A DNA stretch of 58,845 nucleotides from Caldifarciminota bacterium (lineage in GTDB: Bacteria; Hydrothermota; Tepidihabitantia; SM23-42), in the NCBI GenBank assembly GCA_020343595.1, contig CP070802.1:506167-565011 (forward strand). Reading direction: 5' to 3'. How positions within the stretch are numbered: position 1 is the first letter of the stretch; each line of letters opens with the position of its first letter. The position numbers and the translations under genes are program-made. Below the pieces are notes generated by a model, which was given only the letters and a program-made list of their open reading frames with translations, was not told the origin of the DNA and did no database searches. This document shows positions 35,889 to 44,483 of this stretch, piece by piece.

Positions 35889-36302
35889 ATGGACTGGACG
35901 TCAATTGTCATACGGCTTGCTATTTCAATAGTGATAGGGGGCCTGGTCGGCCTCGAACGTGAGCTCGAACACAAACCGGCTGGTCTGCGCACGATAATCC
36001 TTGTATGCCTGGGTTCAACCATCTTTATGCTCATCGGCCTCGAACTGGACTTAGCCAGCTCCGAGCTCGGCAGGATCGTTGCTGGCGCCGTAACTGGCGT
36101 TGGATTTCTGGGTGCCGGAGCGATCATCCGCGCCCGCGGCGAAGTTTATGGGCTGACCACGGCAGCAACGATCTGGCTCGCGAGCGGACTCGGACTGGCG
36201 ATCGGTGCAGGTTATTATCTGCTCGCAATTATCGCCTGTGTCTCAGTGCTCATCGTGCTCAGAATCCTGGGAATCGTAGAAAAGATAATAAGTAAGAAGT
36301 AA
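35889..36302 (+). CDS. MgtC/SapB-family membrane protein
   Basis: A 137-residue protein with four helices and the family signature RLAISIVIGGLVGLERELEHKPAGLRT, then GAVTGVGFLGAGAIIR and LTTAATIWLASGLGL. MgtC proteins affect Mg2+ homeostasis, ATP synthase or survival in low magnesium. It is not adjacent to the SLC41-type transporter and the sodN gene lies between. Confidence 0.92.
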   Translation: MDWTSIVIRLAISIVIGGLVGLERELEHKPAGLRTIILVCLGSTIFMLIGLELDLASSELGRIVAGAVTGVGFLGAGAIIRARGEVYGLTTAATIWLASGLGLAIGAGYYLLAIIACVSVLIVLRILGIVEKIISKK

Positions 36303-36330
36303 GCACAAATGCCAGGGAGGAACCCAAACA

Positions 36331-37680
36331 ATGCACAAAAAAATAAAACATATGTACTTATTGGTCACCACGTTGTTCTTAGTTACACAAGTGGTTACAG
36401 GGGAAGCTAAGGAAATGACGATGGATGCCAAGAAAAAAGAGGCTGTCATCGAAAGCGTCAACGGCTTAATCATCGAAAGATATGTGATACGAGATATTGC
36501 ACAGCAATTGGCAGACCATCTGAATAAGAGATTTAAGGACGGCTTCTATGATACACTACACAGCCCCTCGGATTTTGCCCGCGCACTCTCCGCAGATCTC
36601 CGCAAAAGCAGTAATGACAGTCACTTCTACATTGAATACAATCCGGAGCGGGCTATGTTAGTCACTGCCGAGAATAGTCAATCCCCCGAGGAAGTCGAAA
36701 AGGCAAACAAAGCAATGGCTGAGAAAGAGCGCCTGACTAATTTCGGATTCAAGAAAGTGGAGATCCTGAAAGGCAATGTAGGATATCTGGATCTCGACTT
36801 CTTCTCAAATCCCGACTATGCTGGAGCAACTGCGGTTGCGTCCATGAATTTTCTTGCCAATTCAGACGCCGTCATAATCGATCTCAGAGATACGCCGGGC
36901 GGCGAACCAACGATGGTGCAAATGCTGAGCAGTTACTTTGTCAGAGGTACTGATCAGGGCAGAACACTCCTTAATACGCTTGAACAGGTGTACGACGGTA
37001 AAATCGAGCAGCACTGGACCACGCCATACGTTCCGGGCAAGCGTATGTACGATACGGACCTGTATGTATTAACCGATGGATACACCGGCTCGGCAGCAGA
37101 AGAATTTACAAATAACCTGAAGGCTCTTGAGCGTGCTGTGATTGTCGGCGAAACAACGACTGGATCGGGCCATAATGTCGATTTCGAAGTCATACAGGAA
37201 AATTTTGTAATGCATTTGCCCGTACGCAGACCGGTCAATCCAATCACTGGTACTGGCTGGGAAGGTACTGGTGTTGAGCCGCATATTTCAATTTCGGGTA
37301 AACAAGCTCTCGACAAAGCTTACCTGATGGCACTCGAGAAGATCATCAAAGAAATTCGAAATGAAGACCAGGAATTCCGCGTTCTCTGGGCCATAGATGG
37401 TATAAGAGCAAAACTCGAACCGGTAACAATCGATAAGGCATTATTAACTAAGTACGCCGGGGAGTACGGAGAACGAAAAATCACCTACGAAGATGGCGAG
37501 CTTTTCTATCAGCGCACCGGTCCAAAATATAGGCTAATTCCGTTGAAAAGAAATCTCTTTGCTTTAGAGGGTTTGGATTATTTCAGGATCGAAATAGAAG
37601 TGGATAAGAATGGTAATGCGACGCAATTAGTGGGTATCTACGACGACGGCAGAAAGAATCCCTCACCGCGCAGCCAATAG
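36331..37680 (+). CDS. S41-family peptidase (interphotoreceptor retinoid-binding protein/Tsp-like)
   Basis: A 449-residue protein with signal peptide (about 5-24), an N-terminal helical S41_N-type region (30-140), and the C-terminal peptidase fold with GNVGYLDLDFF, SDAVIIDLRDTPGGEP, YVLTDGYTGSAAEEF and GETTTGSGHNVD. Ser254 in the TGSAAE motif is the likely nucleophile. No PDZ domain is visible between N-terminal and catalytic parts. It probably degrades periplasmic peptides. Confidence 0.88.
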   Translation: MHKKIKHMYLLVTTLFLVTQVVTGEAKEMTMDAKKKEAVIESVNGLIIERYVIRDIAQQLADHLNKRFKDGFYDTLHSPSDFARALSADLRKSSNDSHFYIEYNPERAMLVTAENSQSPEEVEKANKAMAEKERLTNFGFKKVEILKGNVGYLDLDFFSNPDYAGATAVASMNFLANSDAVIIDLRDTPGGEPTMVQMLSSYFVRGTDQGRTLLNTLEQVYDGKIEQHWTTPYVPGKRMYDTDLYVLTDGYTGSAAEEFTNNLKALERAVIVGETTTGSGHNVDFEVIQENFVMHLPVRRPVNPITGTGWEGTGVEPHISISGKQALDKAYLMALEKIIKEIRNEDQEFRVLWAIDGIRAKLEPVTIDKALLTKYAGEYGERKITYEDGELFYQRTGPKYRLIPLKRNLFALEGLDYFRIEIEVDKNGNATQLVGIYDDGRKNPSPRSQ

Positions 37681-37695
37681 CAAGGAAGTTCGCTA

Positions 37696-38754
37696 CTAAT
37701 GTAGTCCTCGTTCTCGGCCGTAAGCGAGGAATTCGGTCACATATTTCTTGAGGTCGCCGCTAACATTCTGCAATAGATTGCGTAGCACGGACATATCTAT
37801 CTCTACCTTCTTCGACGACGGCAGCAGAAGTGTCAGTTGAGACTGCTGTTGTACCTCACCAATTCTCAGAGGATTCAAATCTTCCTTTTCAGCCCGCTCG
37901 TTGAAGGCGATCATTCGGTCGGGTGGAACAGTGAACACGAGCTCAAACTCACCGTGTGGTCCGGCAAGCATTGCCCAAGGCGGCGTTTGAGTTTTAGCGC
38001 AGAGGGTAAATATTTCAGGCGTTACCAGCTTCTCCCAATCACAGTTCACCAAGAACCCCAAACCATTAAGACGCATCAACTGGTCGAGCGTCGTGAACAA
38101 ACCATCACTCGTGTCCATGCAACATGAAGCATAGTCCCGTATTAGTTGTCCCTCCTTAAGACGTGCCTTAGGCCGATAATCTGCCTCTGGAAACAATACC
38201 GCCGGGCAACCAGTCAACCTCACAAAACCCAAGCCATTCCCCATGCCCATCCGTCCTGTCGCAAATACTATATCGCCAGGCTTACAACCAATGCGTGTCA
38301 TGTATTTGTTGCGCGGCACAAGACCCAAAGCGCAACTGGTCAGCGATGTGTCGGGTGTCGCATTCGTGTCTCCTCCCAAGATGAAAACACCGTGCGAGCG
38401 GCATGCTTCTTCCATACCCCGAGCGATCTGGGCGACAAGCGGTTCGCTACGGCCAGCGTTAACCGACGCCGAGATGACAATACCCAAAGGTTCTGCACCC
38501 ACAGCCGCAAGGTCGCTGAGTGAGGCGCTAATCGCAACCCACCCCATCGTTCTACCTTCGCGATACAGACCAACAAGAATCTCTTCCGCCACAGTATCAA
38601 CTGTAGCTGCCAAAAGGAAATCAAGATCAGCGGACATCTCGACCAGCTCAACATCGGCCTCGTGCAATTTGTTGATCTGATTTGGTGAACGTCGAAAATG
38701 CTTCGCCCATGAATCAATGATCACGTTTTCGAGAATCTCATCCATTCCTCTCAT
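37696..38754 (-). CDS. ThiL/AIR-synthase-fold kinase-like protein in lipid-like operon
   Basis: A 352-residue protein with the AIRS/PurM fold and ThiL-like motifs: ATVDTVAEE, GWVAISASLSDLAAVGAEPLGI, FILGGDTNATPD, CCMDTSDGLFTTLDQ and, in place of the ThiL GGEDYEL motif, GPHGEFELVFTV. ThiL phosphorylates thiamine phosphate; related members serve other substrates. Its place as last gene of a lipid-type operon argues against thiamine. Translation probably starts at ATG 38754, which overlaps the kinase gene's stop (ATGA). Confidence 0.82.
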   Translation of the reverse strand: MRGMDEILENVIIDSWAKHFRRSPNQINKLHEADVELVEMSADLDFLLAATVDTVAEEILVGLYREGRTMGWVAISASLSDLAAVGAEPLGIVISASVNAGRSEPLVAQIARGMEEACRSHGVFILGGDTNATPDTSLTSCALGLVPRNKYMTRIGCKPGDIVFATGRMGMGNGLGFVRLTGCPAVLFPEADYRPKARLKEGQLIRDYASCCMDTSDGLFTTLDQLMRLNGLGFLVNCDWEKLVTPEIFTLCAKTQTPPWAMLAGPHGEFELVFTVPPDRMIAFNERAEKEDLNPLRIGEVQQQSQLTLLLPSSKKVEIDMSVLRNLLQNVSGDLKKYVTEFLAYGRERGLH

Positions 38755-39677
38755 ACACAACACCTGACCTTTCTGGGAATAACACTGAAATCAACTTCGC
38801 TGGTTTCAACGACCTCACCATCCATTTCCAGCGGGAAAATGTTGTTACTCTTAACCCCCACGGTTACAGCTGCTTCACATCTTGTCTTTGGCCTTTGATT
38901 GAAGCGATGCCGGTACAGGGCGATAAATACAGCAATTCTTTCAAGAAGTGAATGGTTCAAACACATATATAAACCCATTTTCCCATCGTTTGGCAGTATA
39001 TCGGCATCATAGCAAAGTGAACCAGTGAAATGGGGATTCTTTATGACACCCATATTAGTTAGTAGGACCTCTTCCTTGGCCTTATCGTTGACCGTGACAA
39101 CACACGGTAGGTTACGAAACGCCACGATCGTACGGAGGGCGGCCGTAGCTATCGCCACTTCAACTGAAATCCGCTGCAAAACCTTCATCCATTGAGTTTT
39201 AAGGTTAAAGAAAGCATTAGCCTCGGCAGTGACTCCGATGCTCGCATTACACAGACAAAACCGAACTTTTCTTGAGCCATCTGGATCGAGATATCCAATC
39301 TTCAGTACGTCGCATAACACTGCGTCCCGAAAATCAAGTTTCACTGGTGTACACATCACCATGTTCTTTTGTCGAAATGGTTTATGATAATCATTACTAG
39401 ACCCAAGACCTATTGCACCAAGCGTTATTTTTCTTCCGTCCAACCCAGCTCTAATAATTCCATTTAGAATCAGATTGACAGTTCCGTCACCACCGGCTGC
39501 AACGAACTCCCTCACTCCTTCATTATATGCCTTCTGCAGTTGTGTGACAATCGTATCAGGAGAAGTAATTTCTTCGACGTCAAAGCTGCCTATACGTCTA
39601 CTGAGTTCATCAGTGATCTTGTTCAAGCGAGATCGTCCACTACCATAATTGCACGCCGTATTCAAGAATATTCGCAT
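38751..39677 (-). CDS. Diacylglycerol kinase-family lipid kinase
   Basis: A 308-residue protein of the YegS/DgkB-type fold. GGDGTVN (62-68) is the ATP-binding signature. Other family parts include LGAIGLGSSNDYHKPF near 86 and NPHFTGSLCYDADILPNDGKMGLYM. Members phosphorylate diacylglycerol, ceramide or other lipids; in Caulobacter a DAGK-like protein acts as ceramide kinase. In this operon a sphingoid or amino-lipid is a reasonable substrate, but only by inference. It overlaps the ThiL-like gene at its end and starts 4 bp after the UbiA-like gene. Confidence 0.9.
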   Translation of the reverse strand: MRIFLNTACNYGSGRSRLNKITDELSRRIGSFDVEEITSPDTIVTQLQKAYNEGVREFVAAGGDGTVNLILNGIIRAGLDGRKITLGAIGLGSSNDYHKPFRQKNMVMCTPVKLDFRDAVLCDVLKIGYLDPDGSRKVRFCLCNASIGVTAEANAFFNLKTQWMKVLQRISVEVAIATAALRTIVAFRNLPCVVTVNDKAKEEVLLTNMGVIKNPHFTGSLCYDADILPNDGKMGLYMCLNHSLLERIAVFIALYRHRFNQRPKTRCEAAVTVGVKSNNIFPLEMDGEVVETSEVDFSVIPRKVRCCV

Positions 39678-39681
39678 TTTC

Positions 39682-40662
39682 TCACACCTGGGATTCTTCC
39701 GGTCTGAATTTCAACACGAGCTCAAATAGTATGTAGTAAACGGTTATTACCGGTAGCCACGATAGTTGTAGAGTTACGACTATAGCGGCGCTATAGAGGT
39801 TGAATACCCGAACAACATCAGCGATCGGTTTATGTGCCTGTCGCTCGTCTCGTGTTAGATGAATTCGGATTTGTGCGTAAATACTGAGCAGTACGGCAGA
39901 AGCATATATAATCAACCCAACAATACCAAAGCCGCTGACCGAGAGCAGCGCTAATCCGGCAAAAATCGCCGCCCCCAAGGCAAGCAAATCGCTATACACG
40001 GCCGTTGCTCCCCAACCGAAGGCCACTGGAAAAGTTCGATAGCCGGTTGCTCTATCTGCCGATATGTCTTTGAAGTAACCCATGACAACGAAATTCGCGT
40101 AACCAAAGAATACGGCCATAATGACAAAGAAGAAAGCACGTGAGTCTTGATTGGCCAGATTGAATACTTCTCTGATATCGTAAACCCTATCCGTCAGCCG
40201 GCCAATGACCGGTAACAGCGCCACGATCCAGGAGTTCCAGGGGGGACCGCCCCACCAGGTTCGCTTGAATATTGTGTAAGTCAGTAATCCCAAAACGGCG
40301 GCACTTCCGAATATCAATATAACAGGATTGAGATAACCCAGGATCGCCACTCCGGCAGCAAGACCGATCATACTCACGGACAGCACCTGCTTTCGCGAAA
40401 TTGTCTGCCGAACGAGAGGACGATATGGTGAGGAAAGAGCGTCGGTGTCAGTCTGAAAACAATCGGTCAGAGCCTGTCCTAACCCGTAGGAAAGAAAAAG
40501 AGGAATGAATGCCAGGATTGTTCTCCAAATTTCGCCTCGCTCCACGAAGGACAGTCCAACCATTCCAGCCGACCCGGACACAAACAACAAATACGGTCGC
40601 ATCGTCGTCATGTACTGACGCCAGAAACTGACGCCAAAAACAGAATATCTACGCACTGCCAT
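39682..40662 (-). CDS. UbiA-family prenyltransferase-like membrane protein
   Basis: A 326-residue membrane protein of the UbiA family with about nine helices. The first Asp-rich motif appears as ALTDCFQTDTDALSSPYRPL (residues about 65-85) and the second as YFKDISADRATGYRTFP (about 176-192). The start is the ATG at 40662 with AGGAGG four bases ahead. UbiA proteins transfer prenyl groups to aromatic or glycerol acceptors. Here the acceptor is unknown; the neighbours suggest a membrane lipid. Confidence 0.9.
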   Translation of the reverse strand: MAVRRYSVFGVSFWRQYMTTMRPYLLFVSGSAGMVGLSFVERGEIWRTILAFIPLFLSYGLGQALTDCFQTDTDALSSPYRPLVRQTISRKQVLSVSMIGLAAGVAILGYLNPVILIFGSAAVLGLLTYTIFKRTWWGGPPWNSWIVALLPVIGRLTDRVYDIREVFNLANQDSRAFFFVIMAVFFGYANFVVMGYFKDISADRATGYRTFPVAFGWGATAVYSDLLALGAAIFAGLALLSVSGFGIVGLIIYASAVLLSIYAQIRIHLTRDERQAHKPIADVVRVFNLYSAAIVVTLQLSWLPVITVYYILFELVLKFRPEESQV

Positions 40663-40680
40663 CACACCTCCTGACTCTTC

Positions 40681-41694
40681 TCAAATGTCTCGAACATCGA
40701 TATATATGTTGTCGCTCTCGTTGAGAACACCACTGGGTCGACATAGGAAAGTATACGGCAGCGTGAATGTCCTCATGCCCAGCTCCGAGATAAGATCAAG
40801 TAACCTATCGCTATTCTGAAGAAGTATATAGAGATACTGAACATGATTATCGAGCGCGTTATTGTTAACCGTCGCAAGCAGTTCGTACAAATATTCCTTA
40901 CTGGCGGCATAAAGATCAAAAAGAAACCAGCTTTTCAGAATATCACCTCTTTTCGGAATGGCCGGCAGGGGCATGAACAAGCGCAACGGAGCATACGCGA
41001 TCCTCAAAACTTGCAGATTCTTTGGAACTGCGACGACCTGCTCGGCGAGAATATTCTCATTCGTCCAAAGCGAACATCCTGCTTGCCCCTGTTGTTTCTC
41101 GACAAAACTCATAACATACCCCTTCAATCTTCTAACATCGAACCCGGGCACCATTTCCCATCCACTTTTGCCGGAGAGGAATTTCTCATGGATCTCATGT
41201 GCATCAGCAGGGCAGTATTCCTTGCCGGATTTTAATCTCTTGAACACAGGTATGATAATGTACGTCAATGGTATAACCGTTTTCATTCCAAACATGTGTC
41301 TGACAAGTTTGAAGGCAACCTGGTTCTGCCCCGCGATCAATGTGTAAATGAAATCCGTCTGCATCAAAATATCATCGAGTGTCGCCTTCATGATTTTCAG
41401 CGCTACGCCACGCGCCCGATAGGCGGGAAGAACACGCAGGTCATAAGCATAAGCTGCACGGACCGGGTTCTCGTGTATAGTAACATTCTTCTCAGACCAC
41501 GCGGAGATGCCGACCAATTTGCCATCGTGCTTTGCACAGATAATTCTGTATTTCTCATAAACCTCTGAACGCGCGTGGAAAGTAGGCCTTCGGTATTTCA
41601 AAGCCAGTGATTTACCCTGCACGCATTGTTCCTCGAGAAAGAGAGCCGCTTCATTGTCCTCCAACGTATAGGGGGTAATATCGAGTTTGATCAC
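40681..41694 (-). CDS. GNAT-fold N-acyltransferase-like protein
   Basis: A 337-residue GNAT protein with a start at GTG 41694, immediately after the DUF3419 stop. The acyl-CoA-binding region is YDLRVLPAYRARGVALKIMKATLDDI, but the chain is longer than a plain acetyltransferase and ends with hydrophobic LLDLISELGMRTFTLPYTFL. Bacterial ceramide synthase in Caulobacter (bCerS) is GNAT-type of similar length, so an N-acyltransferase is a good hypothesis. It is encoded between DUF3419 and UbiA. Substrate unproven. Confidence 0.82.
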   Translation of the reverse strand: MIKLDITPYTLEDNEAALFLEEQCVQGKSLALKYRRPTFHARSEVYEKYRIICAKHDGKLVGISAWSEKNVTIHENPVRAAYAYDLRVLPAYRARGVALKIMKATLDDILMQTDFIYTLIAGQNQVAFKLVRHMFGMKTVIPLTYIIIPVFKRLKSGKEYCPADAHEIHEKFLSGKSGWEMVPGFDVRRLKGYVMSFVEKQQGQAGCSLWTNENILAEQVVAVPKNLQVLRIAYAPLRLFMPLPAIPKRGDILKSWFLFDLYAASKEYLYELLATVNNNALDNHVQYLYILLQNSDRLLDLISELGMRTFTLPYTFLCRPSGVLNESDNIYIDVRDI

Positions 41695-41695
41695 T

Positions 41696-42787
41696 TTAAC
41701 GCGCCCCCAATTCTGCAACCACGAACGTGTAGAAGATCGAGTTATCGGTCTTTGCTAATTCGCTTTCAAGTTTCCTGTCGCGTCTAATGCGCTTGGCCTC
41801 GCTAATAGGCAATTGGTGTTTTACCAAAAACTGCCTTTCGCAGATTCGCGATCCATACGGCGCGGCTCTGACTAAGTGTTTCCAGATCATCTCGTAATCT
41901 CTCGGACTCGTGTAGGATGCAACGTCAGAGAGCGAGTATTTGTTGGGACCTCTGCTTTCTGAATAAGTCGCGATATGTTCCTGCAGCGCCTGCGTGACTA
42001 TGTGAACGCGCGGAATCTGTTTCTTGATCGTCTCGAAATGCTGCCGCCTGAGATGCAGGGGCAGACAGCGGTCGGGTTCATATCGTCCAAAGAAAAGAAG
42101 CGTAGCGAATGGACTATCAGCCGCTCTACAATTGTTGAAAAACGCCGTAAAATGAGTATCGAGGTACTTGTATACAGAAAACCCTTTTTCAAGAAACGCA
42201 TAGAACCCAGGATCTCTGAAGAGATACTTCCACGCAAAGTTCGACGTAGAAAACTGAAGAAATTTCCTCCACTTGAAATCAGCCCTCATTTCCTGCCATA
42301 ATTCTGCTTGCTCATCAATGTCCCGACAAGTAAAGATTCTATTAATCCTATCCGGGCAGACGAATTTCAAGAAATAAGCGAGTTTCCCAAAATACTTCTC
42401 CCACCTGCCCTGATATATGACGCCCTGCTCGATCACGTGCAGGTTTGCATCCCAGAAGCCCCGCGCCTCAGTGCTCAGTGATTCTCGCAAGCGCTTATAA
42501 TCACGCAATCTCACCGTAGAACGGCAAATACCAAGAAATTCCAACAAACCGTCATAATCCAGTTCCCCTATCGCGCTCATCTTCAACTCGAGAAGGAAGT
42601 TCTGGCACGGATTAAAATCTATCGAAACAATCTTTGCGACCCTCTTGGTAAGCAGATCCAGAGACCTCGCCCCGCTGCCCGTGATACACAATACCGTGTC
42701 GTCGCGACCGAGATTTAGGGCTCTGATCTCGCTCTCACCATCTTCGTTCGAGGATGTGTAATTGAGCGTTTCAAGAAATGGCTTCAC
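41696..42787 (-). CDS. DUF3419/BtaA-like SAM-dependent aminocarboxypropyl transferase
   Basis: A 363-residue protein with the DUF3419 pattern: LNYTSSNEDGESEIRALNL, then a SAM-binding segment CITGSGARSLDLL (about 33-45) and IVSIDFNPCQ. DUF3419 includes BtaA, which transfers the 3-amino-3-carboxypropyl group of SAM to diacylglycerol in the betaine-lipid route. In this operon it could add the same group to a sphingoid-like or other lipid. No BtaB-like N-methyltransferase lies in the operon. The next gene begins 2 bp after its TAA. Confidence 0.88.
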   Translation of the reverse strand: MKPFLETLNYTSSNEDGESEIRALNLGRDDTVLCITGSGARSLDLLTKRVAKIVSIDFNPCQNFLLELKMSAIGELDYDGLLEFLGICRSTVRLRDYKRLRESLSTEARGFWDANLHVIEQGVIYQGRWEKYFGKLAYFLKFVCPDRINRIFTCRDIDEQAELWQEMRADFKWRKFLQFSTSNFAWKYLFRDPGFYAFLEKGFSVYKYLDTHFTAFFNNCRAADSPFATLLFFGRYEPDRCLPLHLRRQHFETIKKQIPRVHIVTQALQEHIATYSESRGPNKYSLSDVASYTSPRDYEMIWKHLVRAAPYGSRICERQFLVKHQLPISEAKRIRRDRKLESELAKTDNSIFYTFVVAELGAR

Positions 42788-42837
42788 GGCTGATGCCCCG
42801 GTGGTACCGACGAACGCAAAGATTTATTCCTATCATA

Positions 42838-44022
42838 TCAGATGATCTGCAGTTTCTTGCCGACCGCCTTCATTTTATCAAGCGCTTCTGACAATTGTTC
42901 GGTACTCAAACTTGCCATCACGCTCACGCGGATCAATGACGCGCCGGGCGGTACGGCCGGGTAAACAACAGGATTAATGATCACTCCTGCTTCCTCTAAG
43001 GCACCGGCCATTCTGAACGTCTTCTCGTCATCATTGATCATTATCGGAATAATCGGTGTTATTGTATCTTCAAGAACAAAGCCGTAGTCTTTTAACTTAG
43101 TCTTCACAAACTCTGTGTTATCTCGGAGCCTCCTCAGTATCTCTGGTTCATTATCGATCACATCCAAACAAGCCAAAACCGTCGCCGCAACGAACGGCGG
43201 AGGGCTTGCAGTGAATATGAATGAGCGTGAATTAAGTTTCAGAAAAGTCACAACCTCACTGTTAGAACCTGTGAAGCCTCCGATCGTACAAAGAGATTTA
43301 CTGAATGTACCACACACAAGATCTATCTTGCCTTCCAGATCGTAATGCTCAAGGGTACCATGCCCCTTCTCACCAAGCACTCCTGTACCATGGGCGTCAT
43401 CTACCATGACTGCGGCACCATATCGATCTGCCAGTTCCTTAATAGCAGGAATGTTTGCCACCGTGCCTTTCATACTAAAGACGCCATCGGTGACAATCAT
43501 TTTGCTCTTTTCGGATGGAGTGGATGCCAACTGCTCTTCGAGATGCCCCATATCATTATGGCGGTATATCTGCTTCTTTGCCTTGGACAGACGACATCCT
43601 TCAACGATACTCGCATGATTCAGCTCATCGCTAAATATCAAATCGTCTTCGCCTGTAATCGCCGATATCGTGCCCATCATGGTCATGAACCCAGTGCTGA
43701 ACACAACAGAGTCTTGAGTACCTTTGAAGCGGGCGAGTCTTTTTTCGAGTTTTGTGTGCAAACTCGTGGTTCCGGTAAGTACTCTCGAGCTGCATGCACC
43801 GGTTCCGAAATTCTCAAGCGCTTTCCTCGTGGCCTCGATAACCTTGGGATGGTCGACCAGACCGAGGTAATTGTTCGAACCTAGCATGATATATTCCTTG
43901 CCCTTTTGCGTTACGACGGGAGTTGCTGCCGGGTCAAATTCACGGAGATAAAAGAATTGATTGTGGGTCTTGAGATATTCGATCTTACTCTGGAAATCTC
44001 TACACCTATCGAAAAGATTCAT
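42838..44022 (-). CDS. Alpha-oxoamine synthase (serine palmitoyltransferase-like)
   Basis: A 394-residue PLP enzyme of fold type I. The Schiff-base lysine is K242 in GTFSKSLCTIGGF, which resembles SPT (TFSKS-xx-IGG) rather than the T-GKA-GG pattern of KBL/AONS. The PLP-stacking His136 (DELNHAS), the DDAH motif at 208-211 and CSSRVLTGTTSLH match the family. It condenses an amino acid with an acyl-CoA or acyl-ACP. It is the first gene of a six-gene operon with lipid-type enzymes, so a sphingoid-like base is the favoured product. Promoter not resolved. Confidence 0.9.
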   Translation of the reverse strand: MNLFDRCRDFQSKIEYLKTHNQFFYLREFDPAATPVVTQKGKEYIMLGSNNYLGLVDHPKVIEATRKALENFGTGACSSRVLTGTTSLHTKLEKRLARFKGTQDSVVFSTGFMTMMGTISAITGEDDLIFSDELNHASIVEGCRLSKAKKQIYRHNDMGHLEEQLASTPSEKSKMIVTDGVFSMKGTVANIPAIKELADRYGAAVMVDDAHGTGVLGEKGHGTLEHYDLEGKIDLVCGTFSKSLCTIGGFTGSNSEVVTFLKLNSRSFIFTASPPPFVAATVLACLDVIDNEPEILRRLRDNTEFVKTKLKDYGFVLEDTITPIIPIMINDDEKTFRMAGALEEAGVIINPVVYPAVPPGASLIRVSVMASLSTEQLSEALDKMKAVGKKLQII

Positions 44023-44142
44023 TGTATCCTCCCATTATACAAACTCGTGCTACGGCAAGTAATTATATGTCTAACATGAACCCAGTCAAGTTCTTTCTTG
44101 TGCGCCTACAAGAGCATACTACTCGAAATGGCGAGAAAATTA

Positions 44143-44170
44143 TTGACAAAGGGCAATTTCGTATTATGAT
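44143..44170 (+). promoter_or_regulatory. Predicted promoter for the Arg-rich small gene
   Basis: TTGACA (44143-44148) and TATGAT (44165-44170) lie 16 bp apart, reading right. It would start transcription near 44177, about 70 nt ahead of the ATG at 44250. It is divergent from the lipid-type operon. Confidence 0.68.
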
Positions 44171-44249
44171 TAGACATCGTTAAATCTCAATGTACTGAGT
44201 AAAGTACCATGCGAAGACCGGGTATGCACTTGAAAGGGAGGAGTAAGCC

Positions 44250-44393
44250 ATGGAGAAGAAAAATCGTCGCTCCGGGAAAGAACGCAGGTCCGGAAAAGAC
44301 CGCAGAAAGTCTAAGGACCCCAACTATAAGGGTCCGGAACGCAGAAGCGGCAAGGACCGAAGGTCAGGACAGGATCGGCGACAGTCAGACTAG
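44250..44393 (+). CDS. 47-residue Arg/Lys-rich repeat peptide
   Basis: A short frame with GGGAGGAG seven bases ahead of ATG at 44250. It reads MEKKNRRSGKERRSGKDRR, then KSKDPNYKGPE, then RRSGKDRRSGQDRRQSD and stops at TAG. The unit RRSGKDR occurs four times with variations. The strong ribosome site and promoter and the ordered repeats make this more convincing than the other frame through the same DNA (44209-44397). It could bind RNA, DNA or lipid phosphate; no function is known. Confidence 0.7.
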   Translation: MEKKNRRSGKERRSGKDRRKSKDPNYKGPERRSGKDRRSGQDRRQSD

Positions 44394-44448
44394 GTAGATT
44401 CAGGCAGAATCCAATTTTCTACCAACAATTATTAACCTCTTGACCCGA

Positions 44449-44462
44449 AATCGATATCGATT
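44449..44462. promoter_or_regulatory. Palindrome upstream of the FG-GAP gene
   Basis: AATCGATATCGATT is a perfect 14-bp palindrome 22 bp ahead of the ATG at 44484. It may be an operator, though it could also arise by chance. Confidence 0.35.
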
Positions 44463-44483
44463 ACCATGAGTTAGGAGGTCTCT

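Noticed and set aside
35880..35889. Standard promoter for the MgtC-like gene
   Set aside because: The -10 to ATG distance is too short for a leader, and the spacing is 19 bp; kept only as a note in the intergenic entry.
37696..38754. True thiamine-monophosphate kinase role for the ThiL-like protein
   Set aside because: The GGEDYEL motif is replaced by GPHGEFEL and no thiamine gene is nearby, so the operon context is favoured.
44209..44397. 62-residue frame through the Arg-rich gene
   Set aside because: It lacks a ribosome site and ordered repeats, while the frame at 44250 has both GGGAGGAG and RRSGKDR repeats.
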